Below, in pieces: positions 51,566 to 60,778 of a stretch of DNA of 64,000 bases. The position numbers were made by a program, and so were the translations under genes. Position 1 is the stretch's first letter. Each line of letters starts with the position of its first letter. Source of the stretch: Taibaiella soli (GTDB taxonomy: Bacteria; Bacteroidota; Bacteroidia; Chitinophagales; Chitinophagaceae); contig NZ_QKTW01000022.1 in assembly GCF_003236175.1 (NCBI RefSeq), forward strand, positions 124,001 to 188,000, read 5' to 3'. Under the pieces are notes generated by a model. It saw nothing but the letters and a program-made list of their open reading frames with translations. It ran no database searches and was not told the DNA's origin.

Positions 51566-52053
51566 AAACTTAACTGCATTACATAGTCATTCATAAAATA
51601 ACCGCTGCCGATATTAATATCTTCTTCGCGCAGCACAGTAAAGCCCAGCCGTTCATAAAACTGCCGGGCTTTATTATATCGGTTCACATTTAGAATAAGT
51701 TGTTGGGCACCGGCTTTTTTTACCATTGAGATCACATATTCCAGCAATTTTTTGCCCAGGCCTTTTCCCTGAATATTGGGAAGCACATATATTTTGTGAA
51801 GCTTCCACGTGATGTCGTTATCTGCTTTTCCGTATGCTGCAAATCCAAGCGGCTGATCATCTTCCGAGATAAGAATAAATTGCTGACCTTCCTCCATCTG
51901 GCGGAGCAGGGCAGTTTCGCTATACATCATGTCCAGCATATAATTGAGTTGTTCGGCGCTTAGAATCTGGCCATATGTATCTGGCCAGATGCGCAAACTC
52001 AGATCACGAATTGCAGGAATGTCTTTTGTAGTAGCGGCTTGTATCAGTTGCAT
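51562..52053 (-). CDS. GNAT-family N-acetyltransferase
   Basis: 163 residues. The acetyl-CoA loop is VLPNIQGKGLGKKLLEYVIS (about 92-111), and LNVNRYNKARQFYERLGFTV is the usual end of the fold. The acceptor is unknown; small-molecule or protein amines are both possible. Tail-to-tail with the T9SS cargo gene, with overlapping stop codons. Confidence 0.9.
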   Translation of the reverse strand: MQLIQAATTKDIPAIRDLSLRIWPDTYGQILSAEQLNYMLDMMYSETALLRQMEEGQQFILISEDDQPLGFAAYGKADNDITWKLHKIYVLPNIQGKGLGKKLLEYVISMVKKAGAQQLILNVNRYNKARQFYERLGFTVLREEDINIGSGYFMNDYVMQLSF

Positions 52054-52079
52054 AAGAATGCAATGTTACAACGAAAGCA

Positions 52080-52280
52080 TCATTGTTGTGGCAACTGGCG
52101 GGAGAGAGAATCTGCGCCATCTGCTACAGGAAGTAAATCATTATCCAGCAGGTAATTTCTTGAAGTAGTGCTCTGGGGCGCATTAAGGTGGGCTGTCGCA
52201 ACGGGGCGCGATTCCCTGGTGCAGGCAACTGCAAAAAATCCCAAGACAATAGCATAAGTCAAAAAATGGAAAAATTTCAT
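52080..52280 (-). CDS. Small lipoprotein, 66 aa
   Basis: ATG at 52278-52280 (a GTG three codons upstream is less likely). KFFHFLTYAIVLGFFAVAC is a clear lipoprotein signal with lipobox FAVAC, leaving a mature peptide of about 46 residues, TRESRPVATAHLNAPQSTTS and on, without a known domain. It lies between the GNAT and mtgA genes on the same strand. Confidence 0.65.
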   Translation of the reverse strand: MKFFHFLTYAIVLGFFAVACTRESRPVATAHLNAPQSTTSRNYLLDNDLLPVADGADSLSRQLPQQ

Positions 52281-52338
52281 GAAAACCACTTTAAAAGCCT
52301 CAATAACTACTGATTTGATGTAAAAATCATGCCAGGGT

Positions 52339-53112
52339 TTACTGGATCAAAGCCATTACATCCTCGTCGCCATCCAGATTATTCATCTGCGTCATAATTT
52401 TTGGATATCGCCATTTTACGCGCGTACTCATTGGCACGACCGTAAATTTTTTCGGATTCGGCAAGCAGGCAATAATCATTGCAGCTTCTGCACGCGTCAG
52501 GTTCTTTGCCGGTTTATGAAAATAGGTTTCAGAAGCAGCTTCAATGCCATAAATGCCCGGCCCCATTTCAATGACATTCAAATATACTTCCATAATGCGT
52601 TTTTTGCCCCAGGTCCATTCAATCATTTTGGTATAAAACAATTCCGGCACCTTGCGCACATAACGTCCCCAGCCATTGCCCTGCCAGAGGAATACATTCT
52701 TCGCCGTCTGCTGACTGATGGTACTGGCTGCGGCGCCCAAAGCGCGTTTTTTCTTTTTGCGTTTCTGTTGATCTGCATCCAGACTTTTTTCTATCGCTTT
52801 CCAATCAAAACCGCCATGTTCTGCAAAAAGCTGATCTTCGCTGGCAATCGCAGCGAGCTTTACATTCGGAGAAATTTCATCCCAGCTTACATAGTCACGC
52901 TTCAATCCGTAGCCGCTGAAAAATGCACCGGCTTGCGTTACAGTAATGGGCGGAAACACCCAGCGACAAAGCACTGTATAAACAATCGAAGCGAGGAAAA
53001 GTACAAGCACCGTGCGTTTCAGTAAGCGCCAGAATCCTTTACCCGAAGTTTTTTTACCGGGCGATTTTTTACCTGAAGATTTTTTATCCGGAGATTTTTT
53101 CGTTGCAGCCAT
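52339..53112 (-). CDS. mtgA: Monofunctional peptidoglycan glycosyltransferase
   Basis: 257 residues. A Lys-rich cytoplasmic N-terminus with four KKSPG-type pentads (about residues 5-25) precedes one membrane helix (RTVLVLFLASIVYTVLCRWV). The GT51 domain has EDQLFAEHGGFD (catalytic Glu), ASTISQQTAKNVFLW and KKRIMEVYLNVIEMGPGIYG. It polymerises lipid II into glycan strands at the outer face of the inner membrane and has no transpeptidase domain. The usual GGSTITQQ reads AASTISQQ here. Confidence 0.94.
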   Translation of the reverse strand: MAATKKSPDKKSSGKKSPGKKTSGKGFWRLLKRTVLVLFLASIVYTVLCRWVFPPITVTQAGAFFSGYGLKRDYVSWDEISPNVKLAAIASEDQLFAEHGGFDWKAIEKSLDADQQKRKKKKRALGAAASTISQQTAKNVFLWQGNGWGRYVRKVPELFYTKMIEWTWGKKRIMEVYLNVIEMGPGIYGIEAASETYFHKPAKNLTRAEAAMIIACLPNPKKFTVVPMSTRVKWRYPKIMTQMNNLDGDEDVMALIQ

Positions 53113-53248
53113 GCCGCGGCAAAATACAAAACAATGACGATTGTAAAGATTGGAAGATATAAAGTTGCAAAGCCTGCAAAATAGCGAAGCTGTTAAAGTT
53201 GCCGGCTGCCCATTGTCAACTGTGAACTGTCAACTATTTTTGCGATGT

Positions 53249-53761
53249 ATGAAAAACTGGTTATTGTTATTCAGCATGCTGTTTGTCTTTGCAGGCAATG
53301 TGCATGCGCAGCAGGATTCCGTAAAAAAAGAGCAGCCGCATATCTATGATCCGAAAGCAGATGCTGCTAAGCAGATTAAAGATGCAGTGGCAAAAGCGGC
53401 AAAGGAGAAAAAGCATGTATTTATTCAGGTGGGCGGCAATTGGTGTATCTGGTGTATTCGTTTCAATACGCTGGTGAATACTGATACGACGCTGCATCGC
53501 ATCATGAATGAAAATTATGTGGTAGTGCATCTCAATTACAGCAAAGAAAACAAGAACGAGAAGGCGCTGGCGCAATTGGGCTATCCGCAGCGCTTTGGCT
53601 ATCCGGTGTTCGTGATCCTTGATGCAAAAGGCAATCGCCTTCACACACAAAACTCGGCTTATCTCGAAAAGGATAAAGGGCACGATCCAAAGAAAGTGGA
53701 GGACTTCCTGAAAGCCTGGTCACCCGCCGCGCTCGATCCGAAGAATTATGTGGAGCAATAA
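53249..53761 (+). CDS. Periplasmic thioredoxin-fold protein
   Basis: 170 residues from the ATG at 53249, chosen for its signal peptide (KNWLLLFSMLFVFAGNVHAQ); a reading from 53150 adds 33 implausible residues. The thioredoxin-like domain has VGGNWCIWCIRFNTLVNTD with a C-I-W-C redox pair, and FGYPVFVILDAKGNRLHTQN with the cis-Pro. It is likely a thiol-disulfide protein of the envelope. It starts divergently from mtgA across about 135 bases. Confidence 0.85.
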   Translation: MKNWLLLFSMLFVFAGNVHAQQDSVKKEQPHIYDPKADAAKQIKDAVAKAAKEKKHVFIQVGGNWCIWCIRFNTLVNTDTTLHRIMNENYVVVHLNYSKENKNEKALAQLGYPQRFGYPVFVILDAKGNRLHTQNSAYLEKDKGHDPKKVEDFLKAWSPAALDPKNYVEQ

Positions 53762-53797
53762 AATCCTTTAATAAAAATTTTGCAGCCAGCTCGTCCG

Positions 53798-53825
53798 CTC
53801 CGGTTAAGCCTGAGTTGCGTCGCAC
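53798..53825 (-). repeat. Dispersed repeat family R1, copy 6
   Basis: CTCCGGTTAAGCCTGAGTTG followed by CGTCGCAC; inverted relative to copy 1. Confidence 0.7.
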
Positions 53826-53904
53826 GTTGCAGCTGCAGAATACCAATTAGAGAATCCGTTGATCCACGTTGGGAAATCGTAAATCATAAAATAGAAAATC
53901 ACAA

Positions 53905-54237
53905 ATGAACAATCTCACCTGGTCCGATTTTGAAAAAGTAGATATCCGCACCGGAACCATCATCGCAGCAGAAATATTTAAAGAAGCACGCAAACCTGCT
54001 TATAAATTGCAGATCGACTTCGGTGAATTAGGCATTAAAAAGACGTCCGCGCAGATTACCGTTCAGTACACGCCTGAAACATTAATTGGAAAACAAGTAG
54101 TAGCGGTCGTTAATTTCCCACCCAAGCAGATTGCTAATTTTTTCAGTGAATGTCTCATTCTCGGTTCTGTAGATGGGCCAACCATCACGCTGTTAGAAAC
54201 CGAACGAAAGGTGGAGAACGGGCTGAGAATCGGCTAG
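53905..54237 (+). CDS. csaA: tRNA-binding domain protein, CsaA-like
   Basis: 110 residues covering one EMAP-II-like OB-fold: [20 protein letters not shown], then [20 protein letters not shown], and [19 protein letters not shown]. The length and motifs match CsaA, a homodimeric protein with chaperone-like activity towards exported proteins in Bacillus. Role in this organism is inferred. Stands alone. Confidence 0.92.
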   Translation: MNNLTWSDFEKVDIRTGTIIAAEIFKEARKPAYKLQIDFGELGIKKTSAQITVQYTPETLIGKQVVAVVNFPPKQIANFFSECLILGSVDGPTITLLETERKVENGLRIG

Positions 54238-54404
54238 TCAGGTTATACATAATTTGATTTGAACGTTTTAAGTGTAGCAATAAGTTAAAACCTGCTACTT
54301 AAAACTTATAACTCAAATCCCATTAACATATTGACCTATTAACTTTTTAACCTATTAGCGTATATTGGTATTTCTTAAATACACCATCAATACTAACAGC
54401 TAAT

Positions 54405-54827
54405 ATGAAAAAATTAATACTCTCTATTGCCATAGTTGGTTTTGCAACAGGCATAAGTCTGGCGCAAACAACAGCTTCTTCTACCTCTTTGACAAAGCAT
54501 CAGTCCAGCTATAAAATCTCGCTTTCAGACTATCAGCAGCATTTGCAGAAAGTAATAACTGATAAAATAACTGCTGCCGGCTATCATTTTAATAACGATG
54601 TTCGCCAGACGTTGAATTCCTTTGTGAACGACGGGGCTAAAAAGATGTTTAACGGCGGTCAGCCAAACGACGACCAGAAAAAAGCGGCAGAAGCTTACGT
54701 CGCCAAATTCGGCGATGCCGTGGTAGCGGATGCAAAATCACGTAAGCTGGAAGGTAAATTGGATATGATGAGTTTCCGTTCCGCCCGCTCTATTTTATGT
54801 CCGAATCCAATTTTTTGCAAGCAGTAA
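54405..54827 (+). CDS. Secreted protein of unknown function
   Basis: 140 residues with a signal peptide (KKLILSIAIVGFATGISLAQ). The mature part is helical (SLSDYQQHLQKVITDKITAA, DDQKKAAEAYVAKFGDAVVA) and ends in a two-Cys tail, CPNPIFCKQ, that may form a disulfide. I do not recognise a family. Followed by its own terminator. Confidence 0.7.
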   Translation: MKKLILSIAIVGFATGISLAQTTASSTSLTKHQSSYKISLSDYQQHLQKVITDKITAAGYHFNNDVRQTLNSFVNDGAKKMFNGGQPNDDQKKAAEAYVAKFGDAVVADAKSRKLEGKLDMMSFRSARSILCPNPIFCKQ

Positions 54828-54869
54828 CGCTTATTTAATATTGATTTAAAACATTTTTTCAACTTATAT

Positions 54870-54904
54870 AAAAACAGCAGCCTTATGTAGGTTGCTGTTT
54901 TTGC
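54870..54904 (+). terminator. Intrinsic terminator
   Basis: AAAAACAGCAGCC (54870-54882), loop TTATGTA, GGTTGCTGTTTTT (54890-54902). One G-T pair. Confidence 0.85.
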
Positions 54905-55002
54905 TATATGCTCAGCCTGGCCGCATTATAAAACTTTTCCTAAACTTTTCCCCAAGCGATGGCTTGATAAGGGAAAACGATCTCATTACCAAATAATAAT
55001 TG

Positions 55003-55010
55003 TAACTTTG
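55003..55010 (+). promoter_or_regulatory. -7 element TAACTTTG of the ileS promoter
   Basis: Exact match to TAnnTTTG, 32 bases before the ileS start. No clear TTG at the expected -33 spacing. Confidence 0.5.
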
Positions 55011-55041
55011 CGACAATTTTTTTTAGCTTAGGGCCTAGTCT

Positions 55042-58000
55042 ATGTCGGTTAAATATACAGAATACAAGCAGTTAAATATGCCATCCATCGAGCAGGACTT
55101 TCTGCAACGCTGGAAACAAGGAAAATATTTTGAGCAGAGCGTAAGCCAACGCGATGGTGCACAGCCATTTGTGTTTTATGAAGGCCCGCCAAGCGCCAAC
55201 GGTATGCCGGGTATTCACCACGTTATTGCCCGCACGCTGAAAGATCTGGTGTGTCGTTATAAAACGATGCAGGGTTTCCAGGTAAAAAGAAAAGCTGGCT
55301 GGGATACGCACGGTCTTCCGGTAGAACTGGGCGTTGAAAAGGAACTAGGCATTACAAAAGAAGATATCGGTAAAACAATTTCGGTAGAAGAATATAATCA
55401 GAAATGTCGGGAAGCGGTCATGCGCTACAAAGACAAATGGTCTGAGATCACCGAAAAAATGGGGTATTGGGTGGATCTTTCTGATCCGTATATCACGTTT
55501 GATAATAAATATATTGAAACCTTGTGGTGGGCACTCAAACAATTGTTTGAGAAAGACCTCCTGTATAAAAGTGTAAGTATTCAGCCATATTCTCCAGCTG
55601 CCGGCACGGGTCTTTCCAATGCTGAGCTGAATATGCCTGGTACCTATAAAGACGTAAAAGACACGACGGTTGTTGCGATGTTCAAAGCTGTTAGAGATAC
55701 TAATTCAGAATTCCTGTTTCAGGCAGCTGGTTCTGATGATGTGTTTTTCATGGCCTGGACGACAACTCCCTGGACGTTGCCTTCCAATTGCGGTTTGACC
55801 GTAGGTCCGGAAATCGATTATGTATTGGTTAAGACTTTCAATCCATACACACATCAGCCACAAAACGTTGTTTTAGCAAAAGCATTGCTGGGCAAATGGT
55901 TTAAAGCGGAAGGACAAGATGGCGATTTCGCTGGTTATACTGCGGAAAACAAAGTTATTCCATGGCATATCCAGGCAGAGTTCAAAGGCAAACAGGTTGA
56001 CCAATGCCGTTACGAGCAACTATTACCAACACCGGGCAATACTGCTGAAATAGCTGGCGGCGATCCGTTCCGCGTGATCACAGGTGATTTTGTTACTACG
56101 GAAGATGGTACTGGTATCGTACATACTGCTCCTGCTTTTGGTGCAGATGACTACAAAGTAGGTAAAAAGAATAATATCGGCATCCTTGTAATGGTAGACA
56201 AGCAAGGCAAATTCATCGAATCTATGGGTGAATGGGCTGACCGCTATGTGAAGAATTACAAAGATGACCCCGATTATAAAGATGTGGATGTAGACATCTC
56301 TGTAAAACTCAAACTGGAAGGTCGCGCTTTCAAAGTAGAGAAATACGAACACACTTATCCGCATTGCTGGCGTACCGACAAACCGGTGCTCTATTATCCG
56401 CTCGATGCATGGTTTATCCGTACTACTGCGGTTAAAGACAGAATGATCGAGCTGAACAAGACGATTAACTGGAAGCCGAAAGCTACCGGCGAGGGTCGTT
56501 TTGGCAATTGGCTGGAAAATATGGTGGACTGGAACCTGAGCCGTAGTCGCTATTGGGGAACTCCGTTGCCGGTTTGGGTAAGTGAAGATGGCGCAGAGAA
56601 AAAATGTATCGGTTCGGTGAAAGAACTGGTGGAAGAAATGAAAAAGGCTGATAAAATCCTCAACCTGAACCAGGTCGCTGATTTTACAGGTTCTGAAAAT
56701 CCTTCTGACGAAGATCTGCAGGCGCTGTTGGACGGTAAAACGCCGGAACCGACAGCACAGAACGACCTGCGTCTTGAAACGCCTAAACGTAATTTTGATC
56801 TGCACAAACCTTATGTAGATGCAATCGTATTGGTGGATAGCCGTGGGAATGCAATGAGCCGTGAATCGGATCTCGTTGACGTTTGGTTTGACTCTGGCGC
56901 AATGCCTTACGCGCAATGGCATTATCCGTTTGAGAATAAAGAAAAACTGAAACATAGCTTCCCGGCGGATTTTATCGCTGAAGGGGTAGATCAGACACGC
57001 GGCTGGTTCTATACATTACATGCGCTCGGTGTGTTGTTATTTGATAGCGTAGCCTATAAAACGGTTGTTTCCAACGGTTTGGTGTTGGACAAGAACGGTA
57101 ATAAAATGGCTAAAAGCAAAGGCAATACGATAGATCCATTTGCAACCATCGACCAATATAGCGCTGATGCTACACGTTGGTATCTAGTTACCAATGCTTC
57201 TCCCTGGGATAGTCTTCGTTTTGACGTTGAGGGAATTAAAGAAGTACAACGCAAACACTTCGGTACCTTATATAATACGTACCAGTTCTTTGCGCTGTAT
57301 GCAAATGTTGACGGATTTGCTTTCAGAGAAAAGTATATTCCAATCAACGAACGTCCGGAAATTGACCGCTGGATACTTTCTTCACTGCACTCGCTGATTA
57401 AAGATGTATCCCGTTTCATGAACGACTATGAGCCAACACAGGCTGGTCGTGCAATTGAATATTTCCTTGATGAACAATTAAGTAACTGGTACGTACGTCT
57501 TTGTCGTCGCCGCTTCTGGAAAGGAGAATATGAGCACGATAAGATCTCTGCTTATCAGACATTATACGAATGCCTGGAAACGTTGTCTTTACTGATGGCG
57601 CCAATCGCTCCGTTCTTCTCTGACTGGTTATTTACCAATCTCAATCAGGTGACAGGACGCAACAAAGCGGTATCAGTTCATCTGGCAGATTTCCCTACGG
57701 CAGAAGAACAAGCAATAGACGCCGGCCTCGAAGAAAGAATGCACCTCGCGCAGGATATTACTTCGCTGGTTCTGTCTATCCGTAAAAAAGTGAACCTCAA
57801 AGTTCGTCAACCATTGCAGAAAGTTTTGATACCCGTTTTGGATGCTCATATGCATGAGCAGATTCAGGCAGTAGAAGCACTGGTGAAGAATGAGGTGAAC
57901 GTAAAATTGTTTGAATACTTGACTGAAACTGAAGGGTTCATTAAGAAGAAAGTGAAGCCAAACTTTAAGTCCCTGGGTGCGAGAATGGGTGCAAAAATGA

Positions 58001-58467
58001 AGGCTGTGGCGGCAGAGATTGGAAAAATGAATCAACAGGATATTGCAAATCTGGAAAGAAATAAATATTTTGACATTCTTATTGACAATGAACCGGTTCG
58101 GATCTCTACTGAAGATGTGGACATCATCGCAGAGGATATCCCGGGTTGGTCAGTAGCTAATAAGGACAATTTGACAGTCGCTTTGGATGTAACAGTTACA
58201 CCAGAGCTTCAGGATGAAGGAAATGCAAGAGAATTAGTAAACCGCATACAGAAAATCCGCAAAGAGACAGGGCTTGATTTAACAGATCGTATTGTTGTAA
58301 AAATACAAGAGTATGAACCATTAAAATCAGCAATTATAAATTTTAGTGATTATATTTGTGCGGAAATTTTGGCAGATAATATAGAAATCATTCCTCAGCT
58401 GACGTCTGGCACTGAAATTGAGGTAAATGAAGCAACGCTTAAAGTGTTAATATCTAAAAATACATAA
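55042..58467 (+). CDS. ileS: Isoleucyl-tRNA synthetase
   Basis: 1141 residues, the longer form of the enzyme. GPPSANGMPGIHHVIARTLK (about 47-66) is the HIGH-type ATP site, and NKMAKSKGNTIDP near residue 687 is the KMSKS loop. The editing domain (CP1) lies between, with MAWTTTPWTLPSNCGL and GTGIVHTAPAFGADDY. The C-terminal anticodon-binding part carries RKKVNLKVRQPLQKVLIPVL. It charges tRNA-Ile and removes misactivated valine. Three bases separate it from the DksA-like gene, so the two should be co-transcribed. Confidence 0.97.
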   Translation: MSVKYTEYKQLNMPSIEQDFLQRWKQGKYFEQSVSQRDGAQPFVFYEGPPSANGMPGIHHVIARTLKDLVCRYKTMQGFQVKRKAGWDTHGLPVELGVEKELGITKEDIGKTISVEEYNQKCREAVMRYKDKWSEITEKMGYWVDLSDPYITFDNKYIETLWWALKQLFEKDLLYKSVSIQPYSPAAGTGLSNAELNMPGTYKDVKDTTVVAMFKAVRDTNSEFLFQAAGSDDVFFMAWTTTPWTLPSNCGLTVGPEIDYVLVKTFNPYTHQPQNVVLAKALLGKWFKAEGQDGDFAGYTAENKVIPWHIQAEFKGKQVDQCRYEQLLPTPGNTAEIAGGDPFRVITGDFVTTEDGTGIVHTAPAFGADDYKVGKKNNIGILVMVDKQGKFIESMGEWADRYVKNYKDDPDYKDVDVDISVKLKLEGRAFKVEKYEHTYPHCWRTDKPVLYYPLDAWFIRTTAVKDRMIELNKTINWKPKATGEGRFGNWLENMVDWNLSRSRYWGTPLPVWVSEDGAEKKCIGSVKELVEEMKKADKILNLNQVADFTGSENPSDEDLQALLDGKTPEPTAQNDLRLETPKRNFDLHKPYVDAIVLVDSRGNAMSRESDLVDVWFDSGAMPYAQWHYPFENKEKLKHSFPADFIAEGVDQTRGWFYTLHALGVLLFDSVAYKTVVSNGLVLDKNGNKMAKSKGNTIDPFATIDQYSADATRWYLVTNASPWDSLRFDVEGIKEVQRKHFGTLYNTYQFFALYANVDGFAFREKYIPINERPEIDRWILSSLHSLIKDVSRFMNDYEPTQAGRAIEYFLDEQLSNWYVRLCRRRFWKGEYEHDKISAYQTLYECLETLSLLMAPIAPFFSDWLFTNLNQVTGRNKAVSVHLADFPTAEEQAIDAGLEERMHLAQDITSLVLSIRKKVNLKVRQPLQKVLIPVLDAHMHEQIQAVEALVKNEVNVKLFEYLTETEGFIKKKVKPNFKSLGARMGAKMKAVAAEIGKMNQQDIANLERNKYFDILIDNEPVRISTEDVDIIAEDIPGWSVANKDNLTVALDVTVTPELQDEGNARELVNRIQKIRKETGLDLTDRIVVKIQEYEPLKSAIINFSDYICAEILADNIEIIPQLTSGTEIEVNEATLKVLISKNT

Positions 58468-58470
58468 GCC

Positions 58471-59589
58471 ATGGCCACTAAAAAGAAACCGGCTGTAAAA
58501 CCTGCAAAAGCTAAGGCATCGACACCTGCAAAGAAAGCCGCCCCAAAGGCCGCTAAAAAGGCAGCAACTCCTGTGAAGAAAAAAGCTGTGGCTTCGAAAC
58601 CAATTGCAAAGAAAACTGCGGCTTCTAAAGCGGCTCCCGCAAAAAAAGTCAGCAAACCAACTGCTAAACCTGCGGTAAAAGCGAAAACGCCACCAAAACC
58701 AGCTAAAAAAGCGGCACCGGTGGCAAAAGCTTCAAACACTAAGAAAACGCCGGTAAAGGCAACACCGGCAAAAAAAGCAGCTCCGGCAAAAAAAGTGGCA
58801 AGTAATACTAAGAAACCGGCAATAGCACTGAAGAAAACGGAAACTAAAAAAACAACGATGGTAAAAAAAACGGAAACGACTAATAAATCAACAGCAAAGA
58901 AAGAAACAGTAAAACCTGCAGCAGCTCCTGTAAAGAAAGCTACCGCAGCTTCAGCTCCTGCAGCTAAAAAAGCAACTGCAGTTCCCAGCAGAAGCGCAAC
59001 TGCATTAAAATCAGCTCCTGCCGCAAGACCGGAACCAACTCCGGCTCCTGCACCAAGTCCGCGTGGTGAAAAGAAACCAACTGTGATTGTAGCACACCGT
59101 CGTCTGGAAAACAAATCCAAACAAACTACGGACGAGCCACAAGGCAAAACAATGATCAATTACCAACCAGATTTTACCCGTTCTATCCTTGATGAACCGG
59201 AAATGCAATCTGGCCCGGTATACCGTTATAGCGACGAAGAACTGAACGAGTTCCGCGAACTGATTCAGGGCCGCCTTGAAGCAGCCCGTAAAGAACTCGG
59301 ATTCCTGCAAGGCCTGATTACTCGCAAAGATGAAGCAGGTACTGAAGACACTGAAAACCGTTACATGAATATGGAAGACGGCAGTGGTGCAATGGAACGC
59401 GAACAACTCGCTCAGCTGGCCAGCCGTCAGATCCAGTTCATCAACCACCTGGAAAAAGCACTGATCCGTATTGAAAATAAGACTTACGGTATCTGCCGCG
59501 TTACAGGCAAACTGATCGACAAGGCTCGTCTGCGCGCTGTACCGCATGCAACACTCAGCATCGAAGCTAAAAAGACAATGACTAGATAA
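58471..59589 (+). CDS. TraR/DksA-like protein with long histone-H1-like N-terminal tail
   Basis: 372 residues. The first 205 or so are almost only Lys, Ala, Pro, Thr and Val in KKAAPAKKV-type units, like histone H1 tails and bacterial nucleoid proteins. The C-terminal 130 (from about 240) are a DksA/TraR domain: a coiled-coil (NEFRELIQGRLEAARKELGF) and the end LIRIENKTYGICRVTGKLID. The C4 zinc finger is degenerate, with one Cys left (YGICRVTGKLI). The domain would reach into the RNA polymerase secondary channel, and the tail would hold DNA or RNA. Directly downstream of ileS. Confidence 0.88.
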   Translation: MATKKKPAVKPAKAKASTPAKKAAPKAAKKAATPVKKKAVASKPIAKKTAASKAAPAKKVSKPTAKPAVKAKTPPKPAKKAAPVAKASNTKKTPVKATPAKKAAPAKKVASNTKKPAIALKKTETKKTTMVKKTETTNKSTAKKETVKPAAAPVKKATAASAPAAKKATAVPSRSATALKSAPAARPEPTPAPAPSPRGEKKPTVIVAHRRLENKSKQTTDEPQGKTMINYQPDFTRSILDEPEMQSGPVYRYSDEELNEFRELIQGRLEAARKELGFLQGLITRKDEAGTEDTENRYMNMEDGSGAMEREQLAQLASRQIQFINHLEKALIRIENKTYGICRVTGKLIDKARLRAVPHATLSIEAKKTMTR

Positions 59590-59613
59590 TTCAATATTTT
59601 TTTATCACGAGAG

Positions 59614-59645
59614 AAGCCATTATGCAGTTTGCATAGTGGCTTTTT
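59614..59645 (+). terminator. Terminator of the ileS-dksA-like unit
   Basis: AAGCCATTATGCA (59614-59626), loop GTT, TGCATAGTGGCTT (59630-59642), then TTT; 13 bp with one G-T pair. Confidence 0.85.
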
Positions 59646-59708
59646 CCATCATTATCAGATAAGCAACCCAAGCCCAAAAGCTTAGTGCATCTTTTAATGT
59701 TTCCGTCG

Positions 59709-59716
59709 TATCTTTG
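59709..59716 (+). promoter_or_regulatory. -7 element TATCTTTG of the accD promoter
   Basis: Exact TAnnTTTG match, 58 bases before the accD start. Confidence 0.5.
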
Positions 59717-59773
59717 ACGGCTGCTTTTATAAAAAGGCAGTTCACAACTCAGTTTTAACTAATCGAAAGATTT

Positions 59774-60649
59774 ATGTCCTCAACCTGGTTCCGTCGTATC
59801 AAAAAAGGTGTATTAACCAGTACAACAGAGAAGAAAGAAGCTCCAGATGGTCTTTGGCACAAATGCCCGGAATGTAAAACAACCGTAACGATCAAAGAAC
59901 TGGAAGACAATTTATACGTTTGCACGAAATGTAATTATCATAACCGCATCAACGCAAAAGAGTATTTCAGCATCCTTTTTGATGACGAGAAATACACCTT
60001 GTTGTTTGAAGAAATCGTCAGTAAAGACCAACTCGGTTTCGTAGATCTGAAGCCGTACGATAAACGTCTCGTAGACGCGATGCGCACTACTGGTGTCCGC
60101 GATTCTATGAGCGTAGGTGCCGGTAACGTAAACGGTCACGGGCTGGTGATCGCTTGTATGAACTTCAACTTCATCGGTGGTTCAATGGGGTCTGTGGTTG
60201 GTGAAAAAATTGCCCGCGGTATCGATTACGCAATTAAACACAAACTTCCGTTTATGATCATCTCCAAATCAGGTGGTGCACGTATGATGGAAAGTGCTTT
60301 CTCGCTGATGCAAATGGCGAAATCATCTGCGAAACTGACGCAGCTCGCAAAAGCTGGTCTGCCGTATATTTCTCTCATGACTGATCCTACAACTGGTGGT
60401 GTTACTGCGTCTTTTGCAATGCTGGGTGATATCAATATCGCTGAGCCAAATGCGCTGATCGGTTTTGCAGGTCCGCGTGTTATTAAAGAAACAATTAAGA
60501 AAGACCTCCCTAACGGCTTCCAGCGCTCTGAATTCTTGCTGGATCACGGCTTCCTCGATTTTATCGTAGACCGTAAAGTGCTGAAAACAAAACTTGCTCA
60601 GACTTTGGGCTGGTTTATGGAAAATCCGAAGACGATTAAGGAGGATTAA
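59774..60649 (+). CDS. accD: Acetyl-CoA carboxylase carboxyltransferase beta subunit
   Basis: 291 residues. The N-terminal zinc ribbon is WHKCPECKTTVTIKELEDNL to CTKCNYHNR (four Cys). The carboxyltransferase core has MIISKSGGARMMESAFSLMQ and SLMTDPTTGGVTASFAMLGD. It transfers the carboxyl group from biotin to acetyl-CoA with AccA, the first step of fatty-acid synthesis. accA is not in the window. Confidence 0.97.
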   Translation: MSSTWFRRIKKGVLTSTTEKKEAPDGLWHKCPECKTTVTIKELEDNLYVCTKCNYHNRINAKEYFSILFDDEKYTLLFEEIVSKDQLGFVDLKPYDKRLVDAMRTTGVRDSMSVGAGNVNGHGLVIACMNFNFIGGSMGSVVGEKIARGIDYAIKHKLPFMIISKSGGARMMESAFSLMQMAKSSAKLTQLAKAGLPYISLMTDPTTGGVTASFAMLGDINIAEPNALIGFAGPRVIKETIKKDLPNGFQRSEFLLDHGFLDFIVDRKVLKTKLAQTLGWFMENPKTIKED

Positions 60650-60654
60650 TTAAA

Positions 60655-60749
60655 ACGTTAAATGGTTAAATGGTTAATGCGGTAATGAAGTCGTTGACTG
60701 ATTTAACTAATTACCTGTTTGCCTATTTTGCCCATTTACCCAATTAACG
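60655..60749. repeat. Inverted repeat of TTAACC-type short units
   Basis: GTTAAATGGTTAAATGGTTA (from 60657) faces TTTACCCAATTAACG (to 60750), with ATTACC in between. Related TTAACC-rich stretches lie near 16117 and 54318. It probably acts as a terminator or is a mobile-type repeat. Confidence 0.5.
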
Positions 60750-60778
60750 TAAATTCAGGATTTTAGACTAGAATTAAA

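Noticed and set aside
56023-56955. 310-codon open frame on the minus strand inside ileS
   Set aside because: It lies wholly within a well-supported gene and its product has no recognisable domain; it is a shadow frame.
58395-59159. 254-codon hydrophobic frame antisense to the H1-like tail
   Set aside because: Created by the Lys/Ala-rich repeat read backwards (Phe/Ala/Gly rich); no start context.
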